Origin: Gamarada debralockiae
Lineage: Eukaryota; Ascomycota; Leotiomycetes; Helotiales; Hyphodiscaceae
Assembly: GCA_002803225.1 (NCBI GenBank)
Contig: NXFV01000935.1
Location: 1-34,487, forward strand
Length of the DNA stretch: 34,487 nt
Direction: 5' to 3'
Shown: in pieces, positions 19,631 through 30,173 of the stretch
Layout: each line of letters opens with the position of its first letter
Numbering within the stretch: position 1 is the first letter of the stretch
Notes under the pieces: model-generated
The model's input: only the letters and a program-made list of their open reading frames with translations
Told to the model about the DNA's origin: nothing
Databases searched by the model: none
Translations under genes and position numbers: made by a program

Positions 19631-19872
19631 TGTTGTAGTGTAGCGGGGTTACACGGTTCGTGGTCACATGGTATATGGATACGTGGTTCGCAGACACATA
19701 ACCTCCGGACAGCATAAAATATCGCGCGATGCGCGTAGCTAGGTTTTCGGCGGTTCACACTCCATCACCAACGACACAGTCGTTACCTCACCTCTTGATT
19801 CGCAGTCATCCCCATTACAATAGAAAGAAGAACATGTAGGCTATACTAGATTAGGCAATTCCAACTAATACA
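19631..19872 (-). mobile_element. 242-bp copia-type LTR remnant
   Basis: The segment starts TGTTGTAGTG and ends CTAATACA in plus orientation, so both ends are TGT...ACA. On the minus strand it begins TGTATTAGTTGGAATTGCC, very like the start of fungal copia LTRs, and is preceded by a G-rich polypurine tract. It is therefore a 3' LTR of a minus-strand element whose internal part lay at higher coordinates. No coding remnant is found there, and the partner LTR is missing. Confidence 0.6.
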
Positions 19873-19881
19873 CCCCCTCAA
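19873..19881 (-). other. Polypurine tract next to the LTR
   Basis: On the minus strand TTGAGGGGG directly precedes the LTR start, the classical position and composition of the plus-strand primer of LTR elements. It fixes the orientation of the 19631-19872 LTR. Confidence 0.6.
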
Positions 19882-19989
19882 ATTCGAGTAAAAGAAGAAG
19901 CTGTAGAGAGAGCTATACATTGCCAAGAGAGAGAAAGAGAATGCATTCTACGTTGTTATTGGCTAATATTAGTGTGACGGCCCTGAAGG

Positions 19990-20330
19990 AATCGATGCCT
20001 GATCTAAGGCGCAGCGCAATGGTCTTTACAATTGTAAGAGCCTCGCTTAGATCACGAGTACTCAGGGTGTTTCTATGATCACGAGTAGCACTATTGGCTT
20101 GGCTATATCTTCTCTTTCTCTGACTTCCTACGTTCTCTTCTTTTCTTTAGTTTAGAATCCTCGTCTATACAATAGAGAATCGAAGCTTTTTGCCTTAGGT
20201 TTTCCTGCCTTCGTGACACTGAGGCAGCCATAGTCCGCCTCATAGAGCTTGGTCACGTGATTACATACGGAAGGGTAGGGATGTAGAAGAATCTTCTTTT
20301 ATATTCTAGCTTCAAATATGGTCTCATGCC
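19990..20330 (+). repeat. LTR-like fragments left of the P450 gene
   Basis: A piece ending TTCGTGACA at 20218 shares ordered blocks with 22680-22800: a GGTCT box, TACAATTG, a CTCTTCTTTT block and the same end. A second piece at 20251-20320 shares GGTCACGTGA, GGATGTA, AAGAATCTTC and a TATAT box with 22530-22600. The two pieces lie in the reverse order of the copy right of the gene, as if from the end of one copy and the start of another. They are diverged, and exact ends are uncertain. Confidence 0.5.
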
Positions 20331-20611
20331 AACTCTCGCTCTATCTCAGATTACATCTGGCAGCAACACAGCCTTGTCCGCTCAGACCACTTAGTCATCC
20401 ATAATTTCCCAGCTAGATTTACTTCGCTACCATCCTCTGTAGAATCCCGTAGATTTCTGTAAGCGCTAGTTCGACTTCGTACATGCGAAACAAGAAGGGA
20501 GTTGGAGGCGCCCTTCCAACCTGCAATCCCGCCCATTTCCTTATCAATAGATTGATACTTGAAAGCAAAGTATCCCGTATCTATAGTCCTAACCTTAGGG
20601 ACAGATTCACA

Positions 20612-22384
20612 ATGCCTTCATTTCTGACCATCGCCGCCACGCTTCTTGTTCTCTACTATTCCTCGCTCTCGTATCGTCTTATTCGAAATCTTTTCGATGC
20701 CAGGAAGTCAGGCTTCCCGTACCTCATCATCCCATGGGACCAAAACAATTTCCTCTGGATGATTATGTCCGTCCCACTACGGCCTTGGTTAGCCAGGAAT
20801 ATGCAAAAATGGGTCTATGACCGACTGTCTCTAACGATATACGGCTTCGAATTCCATGAGAAACTCCGCCCGTTTGAACAGTATGCTGCACCTCAGGGCA
20901 ACGACAAGTCGTATGCAATCGTGACTCCCGGCAAATTCGAGGTCTCTACCCGAGACCCTGAGATCACGGCAGAGATTCTCCGCCGTCCAAGAGATTTCGT
21001 GCAGCTCGACCTCACAGAGCTCTTCATGGCGAAATTCGGGCAGAATGTTTTGACGAGCGATGGCGATTCTTGGTCGAGGCAGCGGAAAGTTGTGGCTAGT
21101 GTTATCAATGAGCGTATCTCGAAAACAGTTTTCAATGAGAGCATTCACCAGACTAAAGGCCTTCTGGATGAAGTCCTTGGGAATGGCAATGGGGGAGAGA
21201 CCAACCGCATCTTCGACATGATGAAGAAGATCACCATCAACGTCCTCAGCGGCGCCGGCATGGGCGCCAACGTGGAGTGGAAAGACAATGCCAACGAGAA
21301 GCCAAGGGCTGGTTTCAAGATGACATATATTGAGGCCGTCAAACACGTAATTCATAACGTGGCCGGTCCAATCATCCTTCCACAGTGGTTTCTTTCGAAC
21401 TATCCGAGCTTCCTACCTGGATATGAGACATTGAATTCGCTCAGCTACGCTGTTAAGGAATTCCCGGCACATACATGGAACATGCTCAACCAGGAGCGCG
21501 AGCGGGCCGCTTCTGCGCATAGCGAAACTAGGAGCAACATCATGTCCCAATTGTTGCAGGCCTCCCAGCAAGGCGACACGGAGAAGAAAGGTGTCGAGGC
21601 CTTATCAGAGGAGGAGATGATGGGCAATCTCTTCATCTTCACTGCTGCTGGCTTCGACACGACCGCCAACACGCTTGCATATGGACTAGTCTTGCTATCG
21701 AGATATCCAAAGTGGCAAGAATGGATCTTCGAGGAGATTGATAGCATCATGCCCGCGGATATCTCCAAGGAGCTGGACTACGCTGCCATCTTCCCCAAAG
21801 CAACCCGCATCCTGGCCTGCATGCTCGAGGTCCTGCGCCTCTTTACGCCGGTCATCCACATCTCAAAGCAGACGAAAGCGCCGCAGACGATTCAAACCTC
21901 CCGCGGGTCGTTCTACTTTCCGCCAAACACTACGATCTATGTTCATAGCGTTGGTCTGCACATCGATCCGGCTGTGTGGAGGAACCTTAATCTCGCCGAG
22001 AACGAGGAGAAGAGTGAAAGCGATGAGCTCGCATTCCGGCCTACACGCTGGATCAACCCATCGACGGAGAGCAAGCCAATTTTCCAGCCACCTAAGGGAA
22101 CTTATGTGCCTTGGTCCGCTGGGCCTAGAGTGTGTCCAGGTCAGAAAATGGCACAGGTAGAGTTTACGGCGATCTTTCTGAAGCTGTTTCATAAGCATAA
22201 GATCGAAGCTGTACCGTTAGAAGCCGTATCTGGTGATTTGGAAACGAGGGCTCAGCTAGAGAGCAGGCTTGATGCGAGGATGAAGGATAGTGTCAGTGTT
22301 TTGACTCTACAGATGAATGATGTATATGATGTTGGGGATGGTCAAGACAAGGGGTTGAAACTGAGATTGAGTAAGAGAAAGTAG
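20612..22384 (+). CDS. Cytochrome P450 monooxygenase (590 aa)
   Basis: An intact single-exon gene for a membrane-anchored haem-thiolate monooxygenase. The N-terminal segment FLTIAATLLVLYYSSLSY (residues 4-21) is the ER anchor. WSRQRKVV is the C-helix motif. The I-helix has AGFDTTANT (near residue 350), the K-helix has the ExxR signature in LEVLR (near 405), FRPTRW corresponds to the PERF region, and the haem loop is WSAGPRVCPG with Cys508 as ligand. The first position of the haem loop is Trp, where Phe is usual. The ATG at 20612 gives the anchor right at the N-terminus; an in-frame start at 20483 would add 43 unlikely residues. Fungal P450s of this general type oxidise secondary metabolites or xenobiotics; the substrate cannot be told. 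LTR-like repeats lie on both sides, and no pathway gene is directly adjacent. Confidence 0.92.
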   Translation: MPSFLTIAATLLVLYYSSLSYRLIRNLFDARKSGFPYLIIPWDQNNFLWMIMSVPLRPWLARNMQKWVYDRLSLTIYGFEFHEKLRPFEQYAAPQGNDKSYAIVTPGKFEVSTRDPEITAEILRRPRDFVQLDLTELFMAKFGQNVLTSDGDSWSRQRKVVASVINERISKTVFNESIHQTKGLLDEVLGNGNGGETNRIFDMMKKITINVLSGAGMGANVEWKDNANEKPRAGFKMTYIEAVKHVIHNVAGPIILPQWFLSNYPSFLPGYETLNSLSYAVKEFPAHTWNMLNQERERAASAHSETRSNIMSQLLQASQQGDTEKKGVEALSEEEMMGNLFIFTAAGFDTTANTLAYGLVLLSRYPKWQEWIFEEIDSIMPADISKELDYAAIFPKATRILACMLEVLRLFTPVIHISKQTKAPQTIQTSRGSFYFPPNTTIYVHSVGLHIDPAVWRNLNLAENEEKSESDELAFRPTRWINPSTESKPIFQPPKGTYVPWSAGPRVCPGQKMAQVEFTAIFLKLFHKHKIEAVPLEAVSGDLETRAQLESRLDARMKDSVSVLTLQMNDVYDVGDGQDKGLKLRLSKRK

Positions 22385-22529
22385 CGACGTATTTCTTAAT
22401 ACGGCGCACTGATTCAGTATAACGGCGTCGGATATAGAACCATGAAATTTCTTGTCCTGTAGACGGATAGCAGGTTTAGCGAGGTGTAGAGTCGACGACT
22501 TTCGGGCAGCAGAACTAAATAGTATTTTG

Positions 22530-22800
22530 GGTCACGTGACGATGGCCGGGCCGCGCCTGGGGATGTAAAAGAATCTTCGTTTTTATATCTACAAAGCTCC
22601 GCTTCAATCATACACAAAACTTCAACCGTGCCATCCTATTACGTGGACAAAAAGACTAGGAGTAGAATGGATTAAATTGAGCTGAGAGCGCATGGTCTGT
22701 GCGCCGCCATAGGGTAATTTGTACAATTGCTCCTCTTCTTTTTAGCTTAGATCTCTTTTCAATACAGACCCCATTGAACCGCTCTTGCTTGTTCGTGACA
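22530..22800 (+). repeat. LTR-like repeat right of the P450 gene
   Basis: This segment has a GGTCACGTGA box (22530-22539), GGATGTA (22561-22567), AAGAATCTTC, a TATA-like TTTTTATATC, and ends TTCGTGACA at 22800. The same ordered boxes are found, scattered, at 19990-20330. The order (E-box-like CACGTG, TATA, then a GTGACA terminus) suits a U3-R-U5 layout in plus orientation. Its left end was not fixed. Confidence 0.5.
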
Positions 22801-22873
22801 CGAACGAGATTTTATTTGTTTTGTCTCTAAGATTGCTGCCAGTCAATCATACACGATTAGTGTTCCTAGAAGG

Positions 22874-24302
22874 ATGAATAGTCGGACATGCACGATCGTG
22901 CTCGCTCTCGCATGCTATTGTTATGGTCTTCCGAGGTTATGGCACTCCTCGACCATCCTTCAGACAGTCTGGGGCGAGGACGAAGATATTAATAAGGGTT
23001 TCTCAGTATATGTATCTCCAACTACGAGATCAGGCAAGGACGAGTCGTCAAGAGGTGAAGTAAAGGGAAATGTGCATGCGGTAAGCTACGGCATCGAGTT
23101 GTCCAATTCGGCGCTCGCTCAAAACACGCATCACAGTCTTATTATCAAGGTAAGTGCTTCATTGCATATCTCTATCATAGGGACACTGAGGCTGATATTT
23201 TACACCAACACAAGGATAACGATGGTTGGTTCTATTTTACCAACATTGAGGTTGGTAGCCCTCCACAGAGCTTCCGAGCAACCGTCGACATTGGCTGGTC
23301 TGATACTTTCGTACCTTCCGTCAACTGTCGAGAACGGAATTGTTTATATCACCACTTATATGATAATTCTCAATCAGCTTCATATCAGGAAAATGGAACA
23401 GCAGTTCACGTGCACTATGCCGGATTCTAGACCTCTGGGTACGCGTCTGCTGATACGCTGCGAGTTGGGGATTTGATCATCGAGAATCAAGTGTTTGAGG
23501 AAGCAACATTGTTGAAACCAGTGCCATTATGGGATGACATCTTCGACAGTGTACTTGGGCTTCCTCGCCTACAGCTCGATGATGAGGAGTCCTCGTTGCG
23601 AGCTGCAAGCCCTTTCCACAATATGATCCGACAAGGACTTCTGCAGAAAAATCTATTCTCATTGAAGCTTTCCGAGAAGGCCGTCGATCGCACCGGGGAG
23701 CTTCTTTTAGGAGATATCAATACCGACTTATACGTTGGAAACCTGAACTCCTTCCCTGTCAGCACGACCTACAGCACCGATCGCAAAGCCGGCTATTTTC
23801 TCGCGCCAGGTTGGCAGATGAATGTCCACTCTGCTGCTTACCGGTTTGATGAAAAAGCGATTACAAACTTTACCCTTGCCGGCTATGTCACTGCGTTCTC
23901 CACTGTATCTCCATACATAGACTTACCTCGTGCAATTGGCAGAAACATCCTCGACTATCTCGATGCAGATATTCTACATCGGGTTGAGTGCGACCGCAGA
24001 GACTCATTGCCAGATCTTGTCTTCAATCTAGGTCATGATGGGGTCCCATTCATCTTGAAGCCACATGACTACATTCGTAAGCAGCCACAGTGGGAATGGA
24101 GCACGACTTGTCAGATTGAGATAGGCTTGCATGATGAGCCAGACGATGGAACCAAGTATATTGTTCTTGGGAGCGTGTTCCTAGCTCGGTGGTACAGCGT
24201 TTTTGACTATGACAACGCTCAGATCTCGTGTAAGTAATTTGACGACTAGATATGAGATAGGCACTAATGTTTGATATAGTTGCTACTCTCAGCGGGAAAT
24301 GA
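22874..24302 (+). pseudogene. Pepsin-like (A1) secreted protein with one internal stop and altered catalytic sites
   Basis: Three exons fit: 22874-23149, 23215-24229 and 24280-24302. The introns are GTAAGT...CAAG (65 nt) and GTAAGT...ATAG (50 nt), giving 438 codons including stop. The start has a signal-peptide-like core (TIVLALACYCYG). Exon 2 opens with WFYFTNIEVGSPPQSF and VDIGWSDTFVPS, the pepsin N-lobe. Later come IFDSVLGLPRL, LFSLKLSEKAVDRTGELLLG, PDLVFNLGHDGVPF and VLGSVFLARWYSVFDYDN, all typical of A1 folds. The first motif is DIG rather than DTG or DSG. The second lobe has AFSTVSPYIDLPR where a DTG would be expected, so the second catalytic Asp appears absent. A TAG at 23428-23430 interrupts an otherwise open frame. 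It may be a recent pseudogene or a variant allele of a non-catalytic pepsin homologue. Secretion is expected for an intact copy. Confidence 0.75.
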
Positions 24303-27300
24303 AGTATAGTCATGACAAAAAATATTGATATGCATAGGCCGAGGAGCACGAATGGCGAGATATGGGAGAGGAGCCAGGGCGCGGAAGACAAAGACGCTTC
24401 AGGAGAGATGATATTGCTTTCACGAGAGTAGTTTTACTAAGAATAAGAATTGAAGTTCTGCTTTACGATTATGAAAGCATATGGGAAGCCAAGCTATCAA
24501 ATGAATGAGAACGACCCCAAGTCAGATCGTGATAACGACGTACTGCGGGTTGATAGAGCTACCGTAGTCTCGACTGGCAAGAACGGTGGCAAAGGAGACG
24601 CGTTATAAGCGCCTATACCGCTCTTAATGGCTGTTCCCAGGGCTTTATCCCAGCTATCTCCTGCATACCGTGCGGCTGTTCGTTACTGATGGCTGTTCCA
24701 CGCGAGGCGCAGTTGCAGCTTTCGTGTTGGTCGCGGTTCTGATTTGACCAGCTATCCTGAGACCAATCTATGGGCTCGGACCGGCCCAACCGTACTAAAG
24801 AAGTGGCGAATTACCGTCTGAAGGGCCGCTGACGACCTGTCGCCTCCAACTCTGCATTGCTGAACAATTACAGTAATCCTTGGCTATAACGCACCTGAAA
24901 TCAGTAATCTTCGAACGTGTGAGAGAATCGGTTACTTAGCTTTTATCGAGGGAAGTTCCATAATATGTTTAATTAGTCAGCTACTGCCCACCGCCTGACT
25001 GACCCCTAAATATAATACAGAAGGTATCATGTGACAAAATGCGCTAAATAAGACCCAAATATTAGATTAACGGCTATGATTGGCTCCTTTTCACAAAATG
25101 TTGTGGCTAGTGCTAAAGTTGCTGATTCCCTCATCCCACCATGTTGGAGCGACTGCCTATCTGTTGGTCATGCGGCGCCGACTGATGCTTCGTCATATCT
25201 TTTTGTAGCTGCGCTATCCGTTGGTAATGTTGGTGGTGTTGCTGTCAGAGCTGCTGCAGCCCAAGTCCCCTCTATCCTTGTTCTTTTCAGCACGGGTGAG
25301 CCTTGGCGCGGGCTATGAGGCAAACACCAATAGAGCGTTGTCGGCAAAACTAGAGTGCAACGGTGCGTCTCGAGAAGTGTCACGGATCCAACTCTAGGCC
25401 AGGACAGCAAAGGCAGAATAGAGCCAAGTACGAATATTCTAAGCCGAGAACAGAAAGAGGGAAAATGAGATGTTCTCCCAGCTCGACTATTCATACGCAC
25501 TTGGTTCCGAATTTTGATATCGCGTCTTCGACATATCACAACATGTGATCACTGCGCTGTGACAAGAAGCACTGATGTTTGCGGACATCACTACGAGAAG
25601 TGCTGATAACTGTGGACGATCCTCAGGTCATCTAAGATGAGGTTCTGCGCCGCTCGATGCTTACGCTGTAATGGAAAAGTGATATAGGTCTTCTTTAGAT
25701 CATTATTTTAGTTCTCAATACGTTGTGTTGTTAGTTCTTGAAACATTTGTACCCATTGGCTCTCTTGCATTAGTGGTGTTAGTCCTCAATATATGGGGGT
25801 GCTGTTGACCACTCTTGCATTAGTGCCGCTGGTTCTCAGTAAAGACTCGATTGAGCTCTAAAGAGACGGAGAAAGAGAGAGCTATGTACAGGGGGGGAGT
25901 GAGGTGTGGGGCCCTAGCTCATGGCCTAAGGCACTAATCCATCTAACTTTGACGCTCTTGCATTAGTGCTATTGGTGTCACGACGCTAACCAAAGCACTG
26001 GGGATCGACCTCAATTCTCTAGCTAATTAGTCGAGATAATGAGAATATTAAGCTAGAGAGAAAAGGAAAGAAGAAGTAAGTTCAAGAACTGAGCGAATAT
26101 ATGTACAATTGTGGAGGTCATGTAACTGTAATCACATGATCTCGGAGAATCCCTTAGCATAAGGGACGAAACATGGCGAATTAACCTTGAGCTTTGATCC
26201 AGTAACATCAATCTACACGTGACCAGACGCTTCTCGTTTCTGCGTTCATGCTCTCCAGGCGTCATTAATTCTCCATGATAGCAGTCCCCCTTTCATTCAT
26301 CACAGCCTGCTTAATGCTTGCCCAAAATAGGAGAGCGAGATCTGTAGCACCTCATCACGTTCATTATCAGGCTTAACAGCAGCCTCTGGAATCGAGCTCC
26401 GGATTACTTAAAAGGTCCCCAATTGCTAACTAGACTTTATTCGGCATGACGCCAAATGACGCCTCAGGCATCCAGCCCATTTGCACGTGACCACCTCCCA
26501 CCTTTCCACCTCTCAAGTACCCTCTTCCAGCTCCTTCTCACGTTGTACGTCGTGAATTTCTTCGAAAATTTCGAAAGAAACCCGTAAACGCTTTCTTATT
26601 TGGTACTATCTAAACCCCTACGCTAGGGCACGTGATTATGCGACCGACATCCCTTCTCATTTCTGCCAATGGAAGGTTGGGTGGGTATCGTTGATAATTT
26701 TGTCGTAGATCGCAGTTTTGTCGGAGTTGCGCTTGGGCAGACTTGGTTGAACTTGATTTTACTTAGATTGAAGCAATTCGCTGGTGTTTAAGGTGACACG
26801 TGATCATACAGAAGAAAAGACAGGAATGAGCGTAGCTTTTATTGCACGTCGCAGGCCGCTGCCAGTAGTAGCGAAAGGCCGTGTCAATAGTAGTGGCCAC
26901 CAACGGTGGCGTCAAAAAAAGTTTCGTCGTCACATGCCAGCGGCGGTGGCTTCATGCCGTGAGTTGTTGTGGACAGTCAGCAAGCCTTTCGAGCGTCAGG
27001 CTCATCATCGAATAGGACTTTTTGTTTTGTTCTTTCGGAAACCAACATTTGGACGGTTTGTTGCACATCGTACTTTTTGACAGCGTGGATCATACCAGTT
27101 GAGTTTCACGGACGTGGATAGACTGGGCACGGATCAAGTGAATGAACACGGTTTCGCCGAGATCGACGAACGATGTAATGGAAGAGCAGGTTTGTACCTA
27201 TAAAATATAATATAGTAAGAAGATGGAGGTCAACATGTACAGAATATATACAATCTGAATCCACAAAAAATATACCACAAAGAAAATAACTTTTCGTAAG

Positions 27301-27400
27301 CGTAAAAAGCGTACAATCAGACCAAAAAACCCGGCGAAAAAATCCAACTCCTCCCACCAACCCATTCAAGACACCATTGATAAACCCCTCCTACTCGAGC
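24303..27400. other. Long gene-free, repeat-derived stretch
   Basis: No gene is supported over about 3.1 kb. The short open frames at 25076-25548 and 26784-27080 lack any recognisable protein features. TGGCTGTTCC occurs twice near 24630 and 24690. A GA-rich stretch at 25855-25900 resembles transposon leader sequence. CCCTTA (26151-26156) and TAAGGG (26160-26165) form a small palindrome. Several CACGTG or CACATG boxes lie at 26130-26640. The last 300 bases should hold the 3' untranslated region of the minus-strand gene that ends at 27401. Confidence 0.4.
25762..25968 (+). repeat. Three spaced copies of CTCTTGCATTAGTG
   Basis: The 14-mer occurs exactly at 25762-25775, 25812-25825 and 25955-25968. 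A partial inverted copy (GCACTAATCC) lies at 25931-25940. The first two copies are each followed, after a few bases, by a related GTTAGTCCTCA or GGTTCTCA stretch. These may be remnants of LTR-internal repeats or of regulator-binding sites. Confidence 0.6.
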
Positions 27401-30173
27401 TCACTTGATGCTCATGTTCCTTACTCCGTTCTCCAAACCGTCAGTTCCATTTGTCTTGGAAGCAGCGCTGCTCTGCCTTTTCTCTCTGATCCTCTTTAAA
27501 GCCTTCGTCGCCTCGCCCTCCGCTTTAGGTACAACGCTGACTCTACCCACAGGCCCGTCACCAACTACGCGCCCAAAATGCGCATCACCATTTCTCGTCA
27601 CGACGGGGTTAATTTCCGCAAGGCCCGGTAGCATACCACCTGATCCATAGCCTGAATCTCTGAATAGCAATTCCTCCTCGCCCCTGGCGGGAGATCTTGC
27701 AGCGCCAAACTCAGCACCTAACTCATCATCTTCATCACTGTAGTAGTTCTCTCCGCTGAGATCATTAAAGCCAGCGCTTATGTGTACAGGCTGCGTTTGG
27801 CCATTTGCAGTCTCGAAGACAGGTGGATGGCGCCAGACGTACTCCATCTTGGGAATGCCATCTTTGGTGATGTGTTCTTTCTTGCTGGAGAAGACTGGCT
27901 CGCGCTTGCTGAGTGATTTGATGCTGGAGGCTTTAGAGTTGCCGCGGGGCCGAGGACGAGGCTCGCCTCTTGCTAGGCCAATGACTGGTCCATCGGGTGC
28001 AGAGTCTGTTGATGCGCGACTGGCGGTTTCGCAGCCATTGGTGCTGCTGAGCATGCTTGGACCAGATTTTGAAAAGTGCCAGTTCTGGTCCAATCTTCCA
28101 GTGACTGTGTGCTTGGGGACCTTAGACTCAGGAATCTCCACGAGGGTCTTTCCGTCTTGACTCTTTACATAATGTTTTGTTGGGAGGAACTGGGTCTTGA
28201 TAGCAGGTAGAATAGGATGGTAGACATCATGGGTGTGGGTTTCGCGGGTGATGACTTCTTGACGAATTTCATGACGAGTGGGAGTAATGTGTTCGTGGAC
28301 GGCTAAGAAAACCACGGATCAGCAGCGGTTGCTAGTATGCTTTGCTGTGCTGGGGAAGGGTAGATGTGGTGGGTGACGGCAATGGCCAGTCTGCTAGAGG
28401 AAACGAGGGTGGTTCGACAATAGAATGAGGCGTGACATGCAGCGGTGACAGGAATGGAGGTGTATACGTTGATGTGCGCGTAATAACTGAATTGTGGGAA
28501 TATGTAGAATGGGGGCGCGGGTATGTACCAGGTAGTTGTTTTGTTGTTACATCGGTATCCACCGAGTTCTTAAAGTCAACGATGTCGTCGAGGCTTGGTG
28601 GTAGACTTGTTCCTTCAACGATCGTTCCTTGTTGATTCTGTACACTGGATATCCATGGACGCGAAGAGGCCTGGCCACGCTCTAGGGGTTCTGGGAAGGC
28701 ATGGTAGCTCACTAACCCTTTCCTTGAACTCGTTCCTCCATTCGTCGTTGGAGGAACAACATTTCTTTGGCTAGTTGTTGATATACTGCGTCGTTTGGTC
28801 TTCGATGAGGTAGGTTCCCCAATGGTCGCACCTGATGACGGCTCGCTGTGTAGAGTTGAAGTGACCTTGCCTCGTAGTGGAACCGGAAGAGGATTGCTTC
28901 TGGTAGTCGATGTTGTGGATGTCGTGGTGGTAGTCGTCGTAACAGTGATGGGACGTGTTCGTCCGCGCTCTGCTACAGGAGGTGTAGACGCTGCCCTCGT
29001 AGAATTCAATGATTGACGATTTTGATGATCTCGGGCGAGAGGCTCCTCGGACATTGAGGTTGTAGCTGAGGAGAGTGGCGACATAGCTCGACCTCTTCGA
29101 TCAGCAGCCCCATTGGATGCATTGGAGCGATGATCGTCACGACTCCGGCCATTACCATATGACACAGCAGCCGCAGAAGCAGAATCAATCCGAGGGGGTA
29201 AGATAGAAACTGGCCGTGGTCCAGATCTGGTGGAAGTGGTTGGGTGCATTGGATTTGTTCTCGGTTGAACTTGGTCCCTCGAAGGATGTGTGTCGTCACC
29301 ACTGCTTCCGTCTGTCCCTAGTACATGTCCCAATGCAGACCCAACACGCGAATGTGGCTCTGCTCGTACTATTCTCTTCTTGGGAGCGTAGACTGACTTG
29401 AGGTAACTGAATTCTGGCGAATTTAAATCCAGCTTATGATCCCGATCCGAACGCTCCCCAAAAGCGTCAATATTTCTATCTGCCACATCCTCGCCATAGT
29501 TTCGCACTCCAGACGCTTTTGCCCGATGCAATGAAGCTTCCCTTGTTCGTTTTATATTCGAATGGGCGTCAAGTAGATCGACATGGGACTTGTGCGAGGC
29601 TTGTGAGGAGTCTCGATTGAGTTGTGCAAAAGGAGGAGTAAACGCAGGTGACGCGTGAGAGTTCGTTTTGCCATTCGTCGGTATGTATGTCCTGATTTCT
29701 CGCAGCGGAGGGGACGATACTCTCGGAATTGGAGGGGGACTGGGATTGAGAGGAAGGGGAGGTCGGTCGATGCTTGATCTCAAGGAATTTCGTCTACTGC
29801 TGCTGAAGAAGCTTGGCGGGGATTTCATCGAGAACCCAGACAACGTTCTTCCCTTCGTACTCTTCACACTCTTTGACCTTGTATGTCCTCCACCGGGTGT
29901 ACCATCATGCGGCGCAGTTCTTGGTCGTTGAATCGCATTTTCTTGTCGTCGTGGAATGTTGGGAGGGGGTGCGGCGATACTCCCGGTTGTCGATTGTCTC
30001 TTCGCTCTCGTCCGTTGAATTTCCTCGAGCACATTCCGGCCATTGCCTGCAACCGGATATGACCCCTTGACAGGCGGATCTAATGCGACGATGGAATCGT
30101 AGGGTTTGGCTGCTTGGAGATTGACGTTGTTGGATGATCTGCCAAAGAACATGCGCTTGATCCTGGAACCCAT
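27401..30173 (-). CDS. Conserved disordered ascomycete protein (two exons, about 909 aa)
   Basis: Exon 1 (28346-30173) starts MGSRIKRMFFGRSS and is a long low-complexity region rich in Ser, Pro, Thr and Arg, with a Thr tract (TVTTTTTTTSTTSTT) and the Pro-rich motif FLSPLHVTPHSIVEPPSFP near its end. Exon 2 (27401-28302) begins with VHEHITPTRHEIRQEVITRE and THDVYHPILPAI, followed by FLPTKHYV, a block seen in many ascomycete hypothetical proteins. Joining them in frame requires an intron of 43 nt (28303-28345) with a GC donor (GCAAAG) and the acceptor TTCTTAG; I found no GT donor near the exon end that fits the phase. The total coding length, 2730 nt, divides by three. The in-frame TTG at 30203 is less likely than the ATG at 30173. 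Function is unknown; disorder and basic-Ser motifs suggest a phosphorylated scaffold. If the intron is wrong, these are two adjacent frames. Confidence 0.7.

Noticed and set aside
20483..20611. Upstream start for the P450 adding 43 residues
   Set aside because: The extension would bury the membrane anchor inside the protein, and the added part overlaps the LTR-like flank; the ATG at 20612 fits the family better.
25076..25548. Open frames of 80, 123 and 61 codons on both strands
   Set aside because: They overlap each other, are Ala/Thr/Pro-rich without motifs, and lie in repeat-derived DNA.
25762..25968. CRISPR-like array
   Set aside because: Only three 14-bp copies with unequal spacers in a fungal genome; this is not a CRISPR.
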